Shown here in pieces: positions 13,256 through 18,054 of a stretch of 36,271 nt of DNA; positions within the stretch are counted from its first letter, which is position 1, and each line of letters begins with the position of its first letter. The notes beneath the pieces were generated by a model, which was not told the DNA's origin, searched no databases, and was given only the letters and a program-made list of their open reading frames with translations. This stretch comes from a virus. The stretch spans positions 1 through 36,271 of the IMG/VR virus record IMGVR_UViG_3300025889_000395, one strand, 5' to 3'. Position numbers and translations under genes: made by a program.

Positions 13256-13283
13256 GGGCCGCACCCCCTGGAGGGTGCGGCCC
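13256..13283 (-). terminator. Terminator of cassette 4
   Basis: Hairpin arms GGGCCGCACCC/GGGTGCGGCCC. Confidence 0.8.
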
Positions 13284-13299
13284 GGTGCCGGGAGGGAAA

Positions 13300-13599
13300 C
13301 TAGCCGCCGTAGCGGACGACGCAGCCGTGGCAGTAGCACCGATCGTCCAACGTGTCGACGTACGCCGGTTCGCCGCAGTCACGGCACGGCAAGTACTTGT
13401 CGACCCCCTCCAGGGTCGATTCGGCGTAGACGACCGCCGACATGATGACCTGGCGAATCCCGTCCAGATTCCTGATTCGGGATTCTCCGAACGTCTCATC
13501 GTCGGCCATACCGGCATTGTCATATGCCTCCAGCAAGGCACGAACCGTGTCCCTGATGAGCAGGCAGTACCGCATGTGCTCTTGAAGTACCTGTTCCAT
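13300..13599 (-). CDS. Cassette 4: helical protein with C-terminal zinc site, 99 aa
   Basis: ATG at 13599 follows GGAGGG. The N-terminal three quarters are helical (MEQVLQEHMRYCLLIRDTVRALLEAYDN and IRQVIMSAVVYAESTLEGVDKY). The end carries CRDCGEPAYVDTLDDRCYCHGC, four cysteines plus His/Cys in a CxxC...CxCHxC pattern, a zinc ribbon or knuckle. Zinc proteins of this size often bind RNA polymerase or nucleic acid; whether this one does is unknown. Own promoter at 13652-13683. Confidence 0.85.
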   Translation of the reverse strand: MEQVLQEHMRYCLLIRDTVRALLEAYDNAGMADDETFGESRIRNLDGIRQVIMSAVVYAESTLEGVDKYLPCRDCGEPAYVDTLDDRCYCHGCVVRYGG

Positions 13600-13621
13600 C
13601 ACTACCCTCCAGTAGCTAGTG

Positions 13622-13642
13622 GCCAGGACCGGATGTCCTGGC
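13622..13642 (-). other. 5' mRNA stem-loop of cassette 4
   Basis: GCCAGGAC and GTCCTGGC on the - strand pair around ATCCG. Confidence 0.7.
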
Positions 13643-13651
13643 GACAATGTC

Positions 13652-13683
13652 ATCGTATCACCAGGGACCGAATATGTGCGAAA
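13652..13683 (-). promoter_or_regulatory. Promoter of cassette 4
   Basis: TTTCGCAC, 18 bases, TACGAT on the - strand. Confidence 0.8.
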
Positions 13684-13709
13684 CCCGATGGAATATGTGG
13701 CCTACGTTG

Positions 13710-13749
13710 CGGGCGTACGGAATTTCGCTGCGCGCTCTCCGTACGCCCG
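13710..13749 (-). repeat. Junction inverted repeat upstream of promoter 4
   Basis: 12-base arms CGGGCGTACGGA/TCCGTACGCCCG around a loop with TTCGCTGCGCG. Box A variant ATGTGTACGAAA at 13767-13778. Confidence 0.85.
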
Positions 13750-13826
13750 TCTTGGGCGGGAGAAAGATGTGTACGAAAGTTGGAATGGTAACAGAAGTAA
13801 TGTGTCGGGTGTTGGGCACGAAAAAA

Positions 13827-13850
13827 GCCCGGGGGCCGAAGCCCCCGGGC
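13827..13850 (-). terminator. Terminator of cassette 5, with T-run
   Basis: Arms GCCCGGGGGC/GCCCCCGGGC with a TTCG tetraloop on the - strand, followed by six T. A textbook rho-independent terminator. Confidence 0.92.
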
Positions 13851-13859
13851 GATTCCCGG

Positions 13860-14114
13860 TCAGTAGCGCCGGTCGAACTGGTAGTACCAGTCTTCCGGTT
13901 CGCCATCGGTCGGCGGGGTCACGTCGAACGTGATTCCACCCTGGTCCACGTCGTTGTATTCGACGTGCACTTCGACCGTTTCGCCGTCGAACGTGACAAC
14001 GACATCGATCATGTCGGTGACGTTCGTTTCGGCGATGTCGTCGGAGTCCTCGCCTTCCCAGATCCAACGGATCTGTGCGGGTGAGAGTCGAACACGTCGG
14101 TTCGCATCTGTCAT
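13860..14114 (-). CDS. Cassette 5: acidic beta-rich protein, 84 aa
   Basis: ATG at 14114 follows GGGAGG. After a basic start (MTDANRRVRLS) the protein is very acidic, with alternating strands (MIDVVVTFDGETVEVHVEYNDVDQGGITFDVTP) and an aromatic end (EDWYYQFDRRY). It is probably a small beta-sandwich or barrel. No family recognised; a charge-mimic inhibitor is conceivable. Confidence 0.85.
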   Translation of the reverse strand: MTDANRRVRLSPAQIRWIWEGEDSDDIAETNVTDMIDVVVTFDGETVEVHVEYNDVDQGGITFDVTPPTDGEPEDWYYQFDRRY

Positions 14115-14136
14115 GGCATCCCTCCCAGGGATTGGA

Positions 14137-14155
14137 GCAGAACCGGATGTCCTGC
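14137..14155 (-). other. 5' mRNA stem-loop of cassette 5
   Basis: GCAGGAC on the - strand pairs with GTTCTGC around ATCCG (one G-U). Confidence 0.65.
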
Positions 14156-14165
14156 CGTTGAGTAA

Positions 14166-14197
14166 ACCTTATCACGTGTGACAGAATACGTGCGAAA
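14166..14197 (-). promoter_or_regulatory. Promoter of cassette 5
   Basis: TTTCGCAC, 18 bases, TAAGGT on the - strand, matching the array consensus exactly. Confidence 0.85.
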
Positions 14198-14223
14198 CTG
14201 GCCAGATGGCTTGCCCTATCGGC

Positions 14224-14262
14224 CTGGCGTGCAAGATGTCGCTTCGCTTACTCGCCCGCCAG
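14224..14262 (-). repeat. Junction inverted repeat upstream of promoter 5
   Basis: Outer arms CTGGCG/CGCCAG and a loop with CGCTTCGC; the inner stem is imperfect. Box A at 14281-14292 (ATATGTGTGAAA on +). Confidence 0.75.
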
Positions 14263-14327
14263 TCGGTCGGTGGAAGAGAGATATGTGTGAAAGTTGGAAG
14301 GGCAATGGAGGTAATGTGCCTGGAGGT

Positions 14328-14355
14328 TTCCCCCGGGGCCGAAGCCCCGGGGGAA
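14328..14355 (-). terminator. Terminator of cassette 6
   Basis: 12-base arms TTCCCCCGGGGC/GCCCCGGGGGAA with a TTCG-type tetraloop; no long T-run. Confidence 0.85.
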
Positions 14356-14359
14356 CCGG

Positions 14360-14545
14360 TCAGGCATTGACGATCTGCGCCCGGGCGATCGTCGTGACCA
14401 ACTCTTCGGCCTTGCCCATGTCGGGGAAGAAGAAGTTGACCGTGTCGGTGCCGACACGGATCTGGACCGTCACGAACGTCGTGAAGTCCCGGATCTCGGC
14501 CGACACACGATCGTCGGCCGCATGGATGTTCGTCTGACTGGACAT
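14360..14545 (-). CDS. Cassette 6: small alpha/beta protein, 61 aa
   Basis: ATG at 14545 follows GGGAGG. The end of the protein (VTVQIRVGTDTVNFFFPDMGKAEELVTTIARAQ) is a strand-strand-helix unit similar in layout to cassette 7 (FVLKLIIGSSDVTIHGSDETIRKIIAAVASL), so the two may be distant paralogues. Family and function unknown. Confidence 0.85.
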   Translation of the reverse strand: MSSQTNIHAADDRVSAEIRDFTTFVTVQIRVGTDTVNFFFPDMGKAEELVTTIARAQIVNA

Positions 14546-14565
14546 TGTTCCCTCCCAGGAACTGG

Positions 14566-14588
14566 GGCAGGAACCGGATGTTCCTGCC
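14566..14588 (-). other. 5' mRNA stem-loop of cassette 6
   Basis: GGCAGGAAC and GTTCCTGCC on the - strand pair around ATCCG. The stem starts within a few bases of the predicted start site near 14591. Confidence 0.75.
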
Positions 14589-14597
14589 GTTGAGTAA

Positions 14598-14629
14598 ACC
14601 TTATCACGTGTGACAGAATACGTGCGAAA
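14598..14629 (-). promoter_or_regulatory. Promoter of cassette 6
   Basis: TTTCGCAC, 18 bases, TAAGGT. The spacer is the same as in promoter 5, so duplication is recent. Confidence 0.85.
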
Positions 14630-14653
14630 CCTACCAGATGGCTTCACCTATTG

Positions 14654-14696
14654 GACTGGCGTGCAAGATGTCGCTTCGCTTACTCGCCCGCCAGTC
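14654..14696 (-). repeat. Junction inverted repeat upstream of promoter 6
   Basis: 8-base outer arms GACTGGCG/CGCCAGTC, loop with CGCTTCGC. Box A at 14713-14724. Confidence 0.75.
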
Positions 14697-14772
14697 GGCG
14701 GGTGAAAGAAAGATATGTGTGAAAGTTGGAAGGGTAATGGAGGTAATGTGTTTGGTGTTGGGCACGAAAAAA

Positions 14773-14796
14773 GCCCGGGAGCCGAAGCCCCCGGGC
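14773..14796 (-). terminator. Terminator of cassette 7, with T-run
   Basis: Arms GCCCGGG-A-GC/GC-C-CCCGGGC, one mismatch, then six T on the - strand. Confidence 0.9.
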
Positions 14797-14803
14797 CTTC
14801 CCG

Positions 14804-14995
14804 TCACAGCGAGGCGACCGCTGCGATGATCTTTCGGATCGTCTCGTCGGAGCCGTGGATCGTCACGTCGGACGATCCGATGATGAGCTTCAGGACGAAC
14901 TGCCCCTCGAAACCCGGGATGGGTCGGACTTCCGTCTTGACGATGTGCTCGTCGTCACAGAACATCGTGACGAGACTCACAGGATTGTGACTCAT
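14804..14995 (-). CDS. Cassette 7: small alpha/beta protein, 63 aa
   Basis: ATG at 14995 follows GGAGGG. The product looks like a compact beta-beta-alpha protein (TEVRPIPGFEGQFVLKLIIGSSDVTIHG, then SDETIRKIIAAVASL). Its C-terminal pattern matches cassette 6. It is unrelated by eye to any enzyme family; role unknown. Confidence 0.85.
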   Translation of the reverse strand: MSHNPVSLVTMFCDDEHIVKTEVRPIPGFEGQFVLKLIIGSSDVTIHGSDETIRKIIAAVASL

Positions 14996-15017
14996 TGTTC
15001 CCTCCAGGGAAGCAGTG

Positions 15018-15037
15018 CAGGGAGCGGATTCTCCCTG
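15018..15037 (-). other. 5' mRNA stem-loop of cassette 7
   Basis: CAGGGAG and CTCCCTG on the - strand pair around AATCCG. Confidence 0.7.
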
Positions 15038-15046
15038 ACAGGAATC

Positions 15047-15078
15047 AATCTACACCATGAGAACAGATACGTGCGAAA
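15047..15078 (-). promoter_or_regulatory. Promoter of cassette 7
   Basis: TTTCGCAC, 18 bases, TAGATT on the - strand. Confidence 0.82.
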
Positions 15079-15104
15079 CCTACAGGATCGCGTACCCTGT
15101 CGGA

Positions 15105-15143
15105 CTGGCGTGCAAGCTACACGCTTCGCTGCTTGCCCGCCAG
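15105..15143 (-). repeat. Junction inverted repeat upstream of promoter 7
   Basis: CTGGCG-T-GCAAGC and GCTTGC-C-CGCCAG pair with one internal mismatch, loop TACACGCTTCGCT. Box A at 15162-15173. Confidence 0.82.
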
Positions 15144-15221
15144 TCGGTCGGTGGAAGAGAGATATGTGTGAAAGTTGGGTTGGGGATGAAGGTAATGTGA
15201 TTGTGGTAAGGCACGAAAAAA

Positions 15222-15245
15222 GCCCGGGGGCCGAAGCCCCCGGGC
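15222..15245 (-). terminator. Terminator of cassette 8, with T-run
   Basis: Arms GCCCGGGGGC/GCCCCCGGGC, TTCG tetraloop, six T on the - strand; the stem equals that of cassette 5. Confidence 0.92.
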
Positions 15246-15254
15246 GATTCCCGG

Positions 15255-15488
15255 TCAGTAGTTCCTGGCCGTCAGGTATCGGGCACCTTCCAGGTCGGTC
15301 CCGATCGGGAACCGGACTTCGTGGTCGGTGGCCGTTTCCTGCCAGTACCGGATCGTGACGATCGCCTCGCCGTCGACGATCCGGATCGAAACGTCGATGT
15401 CCTCTTCGACGGTGGTGATGTCGAAGTCGTCGTCGTCGGGATGCCAGGTCAGTCGGATCGTTCCGACTGACAGGTCGATGTCTTGCAT
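15255..15488 (-). CDS. Cassette 8: acidic beta-rich protein, 77 aa
   Basis: ATG at 15488 follows GGAGGGG. The N-terminal half is rich in Asp (HPDDDDFDITTVEEDIDVSIRIVDGEAIVTIRYW), alternating as beta strands, followed by a short C-terminal part ending RYLTARNY. General layout resembles cassette 5. No family recognised. Confidence 0.85.
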   Translation of the reverse strand: MQDIDLSVGTIRLTWHPDDDDFDITTVEEDIDVSIRIVDGEAIVTIRYWQETATDHEVRFPIGTDLEGARYLTARNY

Positions 15489-15511
15489 TGCGTCCCCTCC
15501 TGGGAGTCGTG

Positions 15512-15531
15512 CAGGGAGTGGATTCCCCCTG
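15512..15531 (-). other. 5' mRNA stem-loop of cassette 8
   Basis: CAGGGGG and CTCCCTG pair (with G-U/near matches) around AATCCA on the - strand. Confidence 0.6.
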
Positions 15532-15540
15532 ACAAAGACC

Positions 15541-15572
15541 ACCTTAGCAGGTGGGACAGAATACGTGCGAAA
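15541..15572 (-). promoter_or_regulatory. Promoter of cassette 8
   Basis: TTTCGCAC, 18 bases, TAAGGT on the - strand. Confidence 0.85.
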
Positions 15573-15598
15573 CCTACAGGATCGCGTACCCTGTTGGA

Positions 15599-15637
15599 CT
15601 GGCGTGCAAGCTACACGCTTCGCTGCTTGCCCGCCAG
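15599..15637 (-). repeat. Junction inverted repeat upstream of promoter 8
   Basis: Identical in sequence to the copy at 15105-15143. Box A at 15656-15667. Confidence 0.82.
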
Positions 15638-15704
15638 TCGGCGGGTGGAAGAGAGATATGTGTGAAAGTTGAGTTGGGATAAGTCGTAATGTGTCTGGTG
15701 TTGT

Positions 15705-15728
15705 GCCCCGGGGCCGAAGCCCCGGGGC
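15705..15728 (-). terminator. Terminator of cassette 9
   Basis: Arms GCCCCGGGGC/GCCCCGGGGC with a TTCG tetraloop; no T-run. Confidence 0.85.
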
Positions 15729-15735
15729 CACACCG

Positions 15736-15942
15736 TCACGCCTCCATCGTGGTCTTGGCCATGGTGAAGATGGTTCCCCACTCGTCAACCTTGACGAGGC
15801 AGATGATGCCGGAGTACCCAGAGATGGCGGCGGCGTTCACCGCCGCCCCGTAGGCCATGATGGCCTCCCTTTCCTCCGTCGTGCCGACGAAGTGGGCAGT
15901 GTTGCCCACTCCGTTGTGGAACCGGTGCTGGATTGCGTACAT
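15736..15942 (-). CDS. Cassette 9: small alpha/beta protein, 68 aa
   Basis: ATG at 15942 follows GGAGG. The sequence begins MYAIQHRFHNGVGNTAHFVGTTEEREAIMAYGAAVNAAAISGYSGIICLVKVDEWGTIFTM: a strand, an Ala-rich helix and two strands. The beginning MY-IQ resembles cassette 13 (MYVIQ). Function unknown. Confidence 0.85.
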   Translation of the reverse strand: MYAIQHRFHNGVGNTAHFVGTTEEREAIMAYGAAVNAAAISGYSGIICLVKVDEWGTIFTMAKTTMEA

Positions 15943-15961
15943 GATCCTCCAATCATGCTTG

Positions 15962-15980
15962 CGGCGAGCCTCTCCCGCCG
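15962..15980 (-). other. 5' mRNA stem-loop of cassette 9
   Basis: CGGCG and CGCCG pair in the - strand leader; the sequence is unrelated to the CAGGGA stems, but the position is the same. Confidence 0.6.
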
Positions 15981-15989
15981 ACAGATGTA

Positions 15990-16021
15990 ACCTTAGCACA
16001 TGAGACAGAATGCGTGCGAAA
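15990..16021 (-). promoter_or_regulatory. Promoter of cassette 9
   Basis: TTTCGCAC, 18 bases, TAAGGT on the - strand. Confidence 0.85.
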
Positions 16022-16047
16022 CTTGCAGGCTCGCGTACCCTGTCAGA

Positions 16048-16084
16048 CTGGCGTGCGATTTTGTTGCACCGCACCGCACGCCAG
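16048..16084 (-). repeat. Junction inverted repeat upstream of promoter 9
   Basis: 10-base arms CTGGCGTGCG/CGCACGCCAG. The loop lacks the usual CGCTTCGC core. Box A at 16103-16114. Confidence 0.82.
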
Positions 16085-16149
16085 TCGGTCGGTGTGTGAG
16101 AGATATGTGTGAAAGTTGTAGGGATGATGAGAGTAATGTGTTTGGTGGT

Positions 16150-16176
16150 GGCCCCGGGGCATGTCGCCCCGGGGCC
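16150..16176 (-). terminator. Terminator after microORF A
   Basis: 11-base perfect arms GGCCCCGGGGC/GCCCCGGGGCC, 5-base loop, directly after the microORF stop. Confidence 0.85.
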
Positions 16177-16182
16177 GGTGTG

Positions 16183-16218
16183 TCACCCGATCAATGCTCG
16201 GAGTATGATTCCTAGCAT
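16183..16218 (-). CDS. MicroORF A, 11 aa (MLGIILRALIG)
   Basis: On the - strand AAAGGAGGTGAC, nearly the full anti-SD complement, stands directly before ATG 16218. The frame is only 11 codons then TGA and gives a hydrophobic peptide with one Arg. It lies between two hairpins (16241-16266 and 16150-16176) with no promoter of its own, so it must be read from the promoter of cassette 10. It could be a membrane peptide, a leader peptide or a ribosome trap. Support comes from a near-twin at 17254-17289 with the same arrangement. Confidence 0.7.
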   Translation of the reverse strand: MLGIILRALIG

Positions 16219-16240
16219 GTCACCTCCTTTCGGTAGTGGC

Positions 16241-16266
16241 GACCCCGGGGTCACGACCCCGGGGTC
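16241..16266 (-). terminator. Hairpin between cassette 10 gene and microORF A
   Basis: GACCCCGGGGTC is repeated around CAC/ACG and can fold fully; no T-run. As the microORF lies beyond it, it may be a partial terminator, attenuator or processing site. Confidence 0.7.
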
Positions 16267-16272
16267 ACACGG

Positions 16273-16446
16273 TCACCGACCGCCGAACTGCTCGTTCAGT
16301 TCGTCGGTGTAGGCCCACTCCCACTCCCGGCACTTGCGGCACTTCCAGTTCGGGTTCTTGATGTAGGAACCCTTGCCCGTAGCCCGGGCGGACTCCGTTG
16401 CGATGATGTCGAACCGGCCTTCATGGTTCAGAACGATGTGGAACAT
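16273..16446 (-). CDS. Cassette 10: small protein with CxxC, 57 aa
   Basis: ATG at 16446 follows GGGAGGGG. MFHIVLNHEGRFDIIATESARATGKGSYIK is followed by the Trp-rich NPNWKCRKCREWEWAYTDELNEQFGGR. CRKC plus His/Cys elsewhere could bind metal, but only two cysteines are present, so a dimer or no metal is possible. A microORF follows in the same transcript. Function unknown. Confidence 0.82.
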   Translation of the reverse strand: MFHIVLNHEGRFDIIATESARATGKGSYIKNPNWKCRKCREWEWAYTDELNEQFGGR

Positions 16447-16467
16447 GTCCCCTCCCAGGGAGTCGTG

Positions 16468-16486
16468 CAGGGAGCGAATCCCCCTG
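16468..16486 (-). other. 5' mRNA stem-loop of cassette 10
   Basis: CAGGGGG and CTCCCTG (one mismatch or G-U) around ATTCG on the - strand. Confidence 0.6.
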
Positions 16487-16495
16487 ACAGACACA

Positions 16496-16527
16496 ACCCT
16501 AGCACGTCGGTGAGAATACGTGCGAAA
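16496..16527 (-). promoter_or_regulatory. Promoter of cassette 10
   Basis: TTTCGCAC, 18 bases, TAGGGT on the - strand. Confidence 0.82.
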
Positions 16528-16551
16528 CCTGGCAGTCAACCCTACCTGATC

Positions 16552-16594
16552 GACGGGCGTGCGATGTATCGCTTCGCCTCATCGCACGCCCGTC
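16552..16594 (-). repeat. Junction inverted repeat upstream of promoter 10
   Basis: 15-base perfect arms GACGGGCGTGCGATG/CATCGCACGCCCGTC around TATCGCTTCGCCT. Box A at 16611-16622. Confidence 0.88.
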
Positions 16595-16659
16595 TTGGGG
16601 CGTGTGAAGGATATGTGTGAAAGTCGGAGTGGTGATGGAGGTAATGTGCCTGGTGTTGT

Positions 16660-16683
16660 GCCCCGGGGCCGAAGCCCCGGGGC
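16660..16683 (-). terminator. Terminator of cassette 11
   Basis: Arms GCCCCGGGGC/GCCCCGGGGC, TTCG tetraloop, no T-run. Confidence 0.85.
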
Positions 16684-16689
16684 ACCCGG

Positions 16690-17013
16690 TCAGTAGCCCC
16701 CGGCGGTGATGATGTCGACCCTCTGCAGGGCCTCCATCACGGCCGGATCGGTCGGCGCCGGAATCCCGACCTCCACGGCCAGGTCGATCGCCCTGGCCAG
16801 CATCCCGGCATACTGACTGGCCACGTCGAACCAGTCAAGGTGGTCACCTGGACGCTCGCCCTGGACGAACGGGTCGAGCGCCGACATTGCGACCAGAGCG
16901 GCCTCGTAGCTGCTCTGGAAGGTCGGCCGAACCTCGTGGTCGGAATGGTCGATCAGGTGACCGATGATGGTCACAATCTGATCTAGGAGATGGAAACAGG
17001 TCAAGGTGTGCAT
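16690..17013 (-). CDS. Cassette 11: helical protein, 107 aa
   Basis: ATG at 17013 follows GGGAGGG. The protein is mostly helical: LTCFHLLDQIVTIIGHLIDHSDHE, FQSSYEAALVAMSALDPF, DVASQYAGMLARAIDLAVEVG and DPAVMEALQRVDIITAGGY. His and Asp are frequent near the N-terminus. No family recognised. Its promoter deviates from the rule by one base of spacing. Confidence 0.85.
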   Translation of the reverse strand: MHTLTCFHLLDQIVTIIGHLIDHSDHEVRPTFQSSYEAALVAMSALDPFVQGERPGDHLDWFDVASQYAGMLARAIDLAVEVGIPAPTDPAVMEALQRVDIITAGGY

Positions 17014-17034
17014 GATACCCTCCCAGGTCGCACC

Positions 17035-17053
17035 GTCGGGGACGTTCCCCGAC
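17035..17053 (-). other. 5' mRNA stem-loop of cassette 11
   Basis: GTCGGGG and CCCCGAC pair in the - strand leader around AACGT. Confidence 0.65.
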
Positions 17054-17059
17054 ACGACC

Positions 17060-17092
17060 CATATACACATATGGCTTGAGATACGTGCGAAA
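17060..17092 (-). promoter_or_regulatory. Promoter of cassette 11, divergent -10
   Basis: TTTCGCAC is intact, but the -10 is TATATG at 19 bases or GTATAT at 18. The only cassette promoter off the TANNNT rule, so it may be weaker. Confidence 0.6.
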
Positions 17093-17118
17093 CCTGACAT
17101 GTTGGCACACCGTAAAGG

Positions 17119-17157
17119 CTGGTGTGCAAGCTGCACGCTTCGCTGCTTGCCCACCAG
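17119..17157 (-). repeat. Junction inverted repeat upstream of promoter 11
   Basis: CTGGTG-T-GCAAGC/GCTTGC-C-CACCAG, loop TGCACGCTTCGCT. Relative to 15105-15143 a C-G pair has become T-A on both arms. Box A at 17176-17187. Confidence 0.85.
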
Positions 17158-17222
17158 CCGGTCGGTGTGTGAGAGATATGTGTGAAAGTGGTAGGGTTGA
17201 ATGATGTAATGTGTTTGGTGTT

Positions 17223-17248
17223 GGCCCCGGGTCCGAAGACCCGGGGCC
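17223..17248 (-). terminator. Terminator after microORF B
   Basis: Arms GGCCCCGGGTC/GACCCGGGGCC around CGAA, directly after the microORF stop. Confidence 0.85.
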
Positions 17249-17253
17249 GGTCA

Positions 17254-17289
17254 TCACATGAACAGTGCTCTGAGTATGATGCCGATCAT
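17254..17289 (-). CDS. MicroORF B, 11 aa (MIGIILRALFM)
   Basis: AAAGGAGGTGAAC precedes ATG 17289 on the - strand. The 11-codon frame matches microORF A in length and in the block GIILRAL; the rest differs, including synonymous and conservative codon changes (CGA/AGA for Arg, TTG/CTG for Leu), which suggests that the peptide rather than just the DNA is kept. Flanked by hairpins 17315-17340 and 17223-17248; transcript comes from the promoter of cassette 12. Confidence 0.72.
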   Translation of the reverse strand: MIGIILRALFM

Positions 17290-17314
17290 GTTCACCTCCT
17301 TTCGGTCGGTGGGT

Positions 17315-17340
17315 GACCCCGGGGCGGATGCCCCGGGGTC
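17315..17340 (-). terminator. Hairpin between cassette 12 gene and microORF B
   Basis: GACCCCGGGGC/GCCCCGGGGTC around GGAT, no T-run. Same place as 16241-16266 in the other microORF module. Confidence 0.7.
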
Positions 17341-17385
17341 GGTTGGGGGATTCTGTTGCCACGCTCCCCGCAAGCGCCGATCCTC

Positions 17386-17544
17386 TCAGTCGTGCCGGTA
17401 GATCCAGGCCAAGTCGCTCTGGATGGCGATGTCATCATCGCTGTCCCGATCGACCTTGCTGCCTGCCCAGTCCTGCCAGCAGATGTCCTGCTGGCGTCGG
17501 ACGAGGTCCTGCTCGTCCCGGCGCTGGCGCTCCTGTCGTGTCAT
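17386..17544 (-). CDS. Cassette 12: small charged protein, 52 aa
   Basis: ATG at 17544 follows GGAAGGAGGTGAG, a very strong SD. The start is Arg/Gln-rich (MTRQERQRRDEQDLVRRQQD), then a Trp-containing middle (ICWQDWAGSK), an acidic stretch (VDRDSDDDIA) and the end YRHD. Likely helical. No family recognised. Unlike the other cassettes the leader is very short, without the common 5' stem-loop. Confidence 0.75.
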   Translation of the reverse strand: MTRQERQRRDEQDLVRRQQDICWQDWAGSKVDRDSDDDIAIQSDLAWIYRHD

Positions 17545-17567
17545 GTCTCACCTCCTTCCATGCCTTC

Positions 17568-17599
17568 AATCTAGCACGTCGTCCCGAATACGTGCGAAA
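17568..17599 (-). promoter_or_regulatory. Promoter of cassette 12
   Basis: TTTCGCAC, 18 bases, TAGATT on the - strand. Confidence 0.82.
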
Positions 17600-17625
17600 C
17601 ATGCCAGACAGACACATCACAAGAG

Positions 17626-17664
17626 CTGGTGTGCAAGCTGCACGCTTCGCTGCTTGCCCACCAG
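17626..17664 (-). repeat. Junction inverted repeat upstream of promoter 12
   Basis: Same sequence as 17119-17157. Box A variant ATATATACGAAA at 17683-17694. Confidence 0.82.
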
Positions 17665-17731
17665 TCGGATCACAAGAGAAAGATATATACGAAAGTTGGG
17701 TTGGGAGTACAAGTAATGTGTCTGGTGTTGT

Positions 17732-17755
17732 GCCCCGGGGCCGAAGCCCCGGGGC
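17732..17755 (-). terminator. Terminator of cassette 13
   Basis: Arms GCCCCGGGGC/GCCCCGGGGC, TTCG tetraloop, no T-run. Confidence 0.85.
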
Positions 17756-17761
17756 ACCCGG

Positions 17762-17974
17762 TCACCCGATGACCAGGGTGCGCATCGGGCGCACCGTGGC
17801 CATCTCATCGATGAAGACGAGCTTCAACTCGCCGTGGAACCTGTCCGAACCGATCGCCTGCTGGATGTAGTGGCTGGCGATTTCGGCGAGCTTTTCGTAG
17901 GCTTGCCTGTCTCCCTCCACATTGATGTTGACTCCGTACTCCGAAGCGTCGGTGATGATCTGGATGACGTACAT
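17762..17974 (-). CDS. Cassette 13: small alpha/beta protein, 70 aa
   Basis: ATG at 17974 follows GGGAGGG. MYVIQIITDASEYGVNINVEG (two strands), DRQAYEKLAEIASHYIQQAIGS (helix), then FHGELKLVFIDEMATVRPMRTLVIG (strands): a compact alpha/beta fold. No family recognised. First gene of the array in transcription order. Confidence 0.85.
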   Translation of the reverse strand: MYVIQIITDASEYGVNINVEGDRQAYEKLAEIASHYIQQAIGSDRFHGELKLVFIDEMATVRPMRTLVIG

Positions 17975-17994
17975 GTTCCCTCCCAGGGAGCCTG

Positions 17995-18013
17995 CAGGGA
18001 GCGAATCTCCCTG
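17995..18013 (-). other. 5' mRNA stem-loop of cassette 13
   Basis: CAGGGAG and CTCCCTG on the - strand pair around ATTCG. Confidence 0.7.
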
Positions 18014-18022
18014 ACAGATGTA

Positions 18023-18054
18023 ACCTTACCACGTTGTCCAGAATACGTGCGAAA
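18023..18054 (-). promoter_or_regulatory. Promoter of cassette 13
   Basis: TTTCGCAC, 18 bases, TAAGGT on the - strand. Confidence 0.85.

Noticed and set aside
11360-16312. Long + strand frames across the cassette array (for example 11360-11800, 12545-13036, 13285-13791)
   Set aside because: They are antisense shadows caused by high GC. They read through hairpins and promoters and lack SDs, while the - strand genes have SD, promoter and terminator each.
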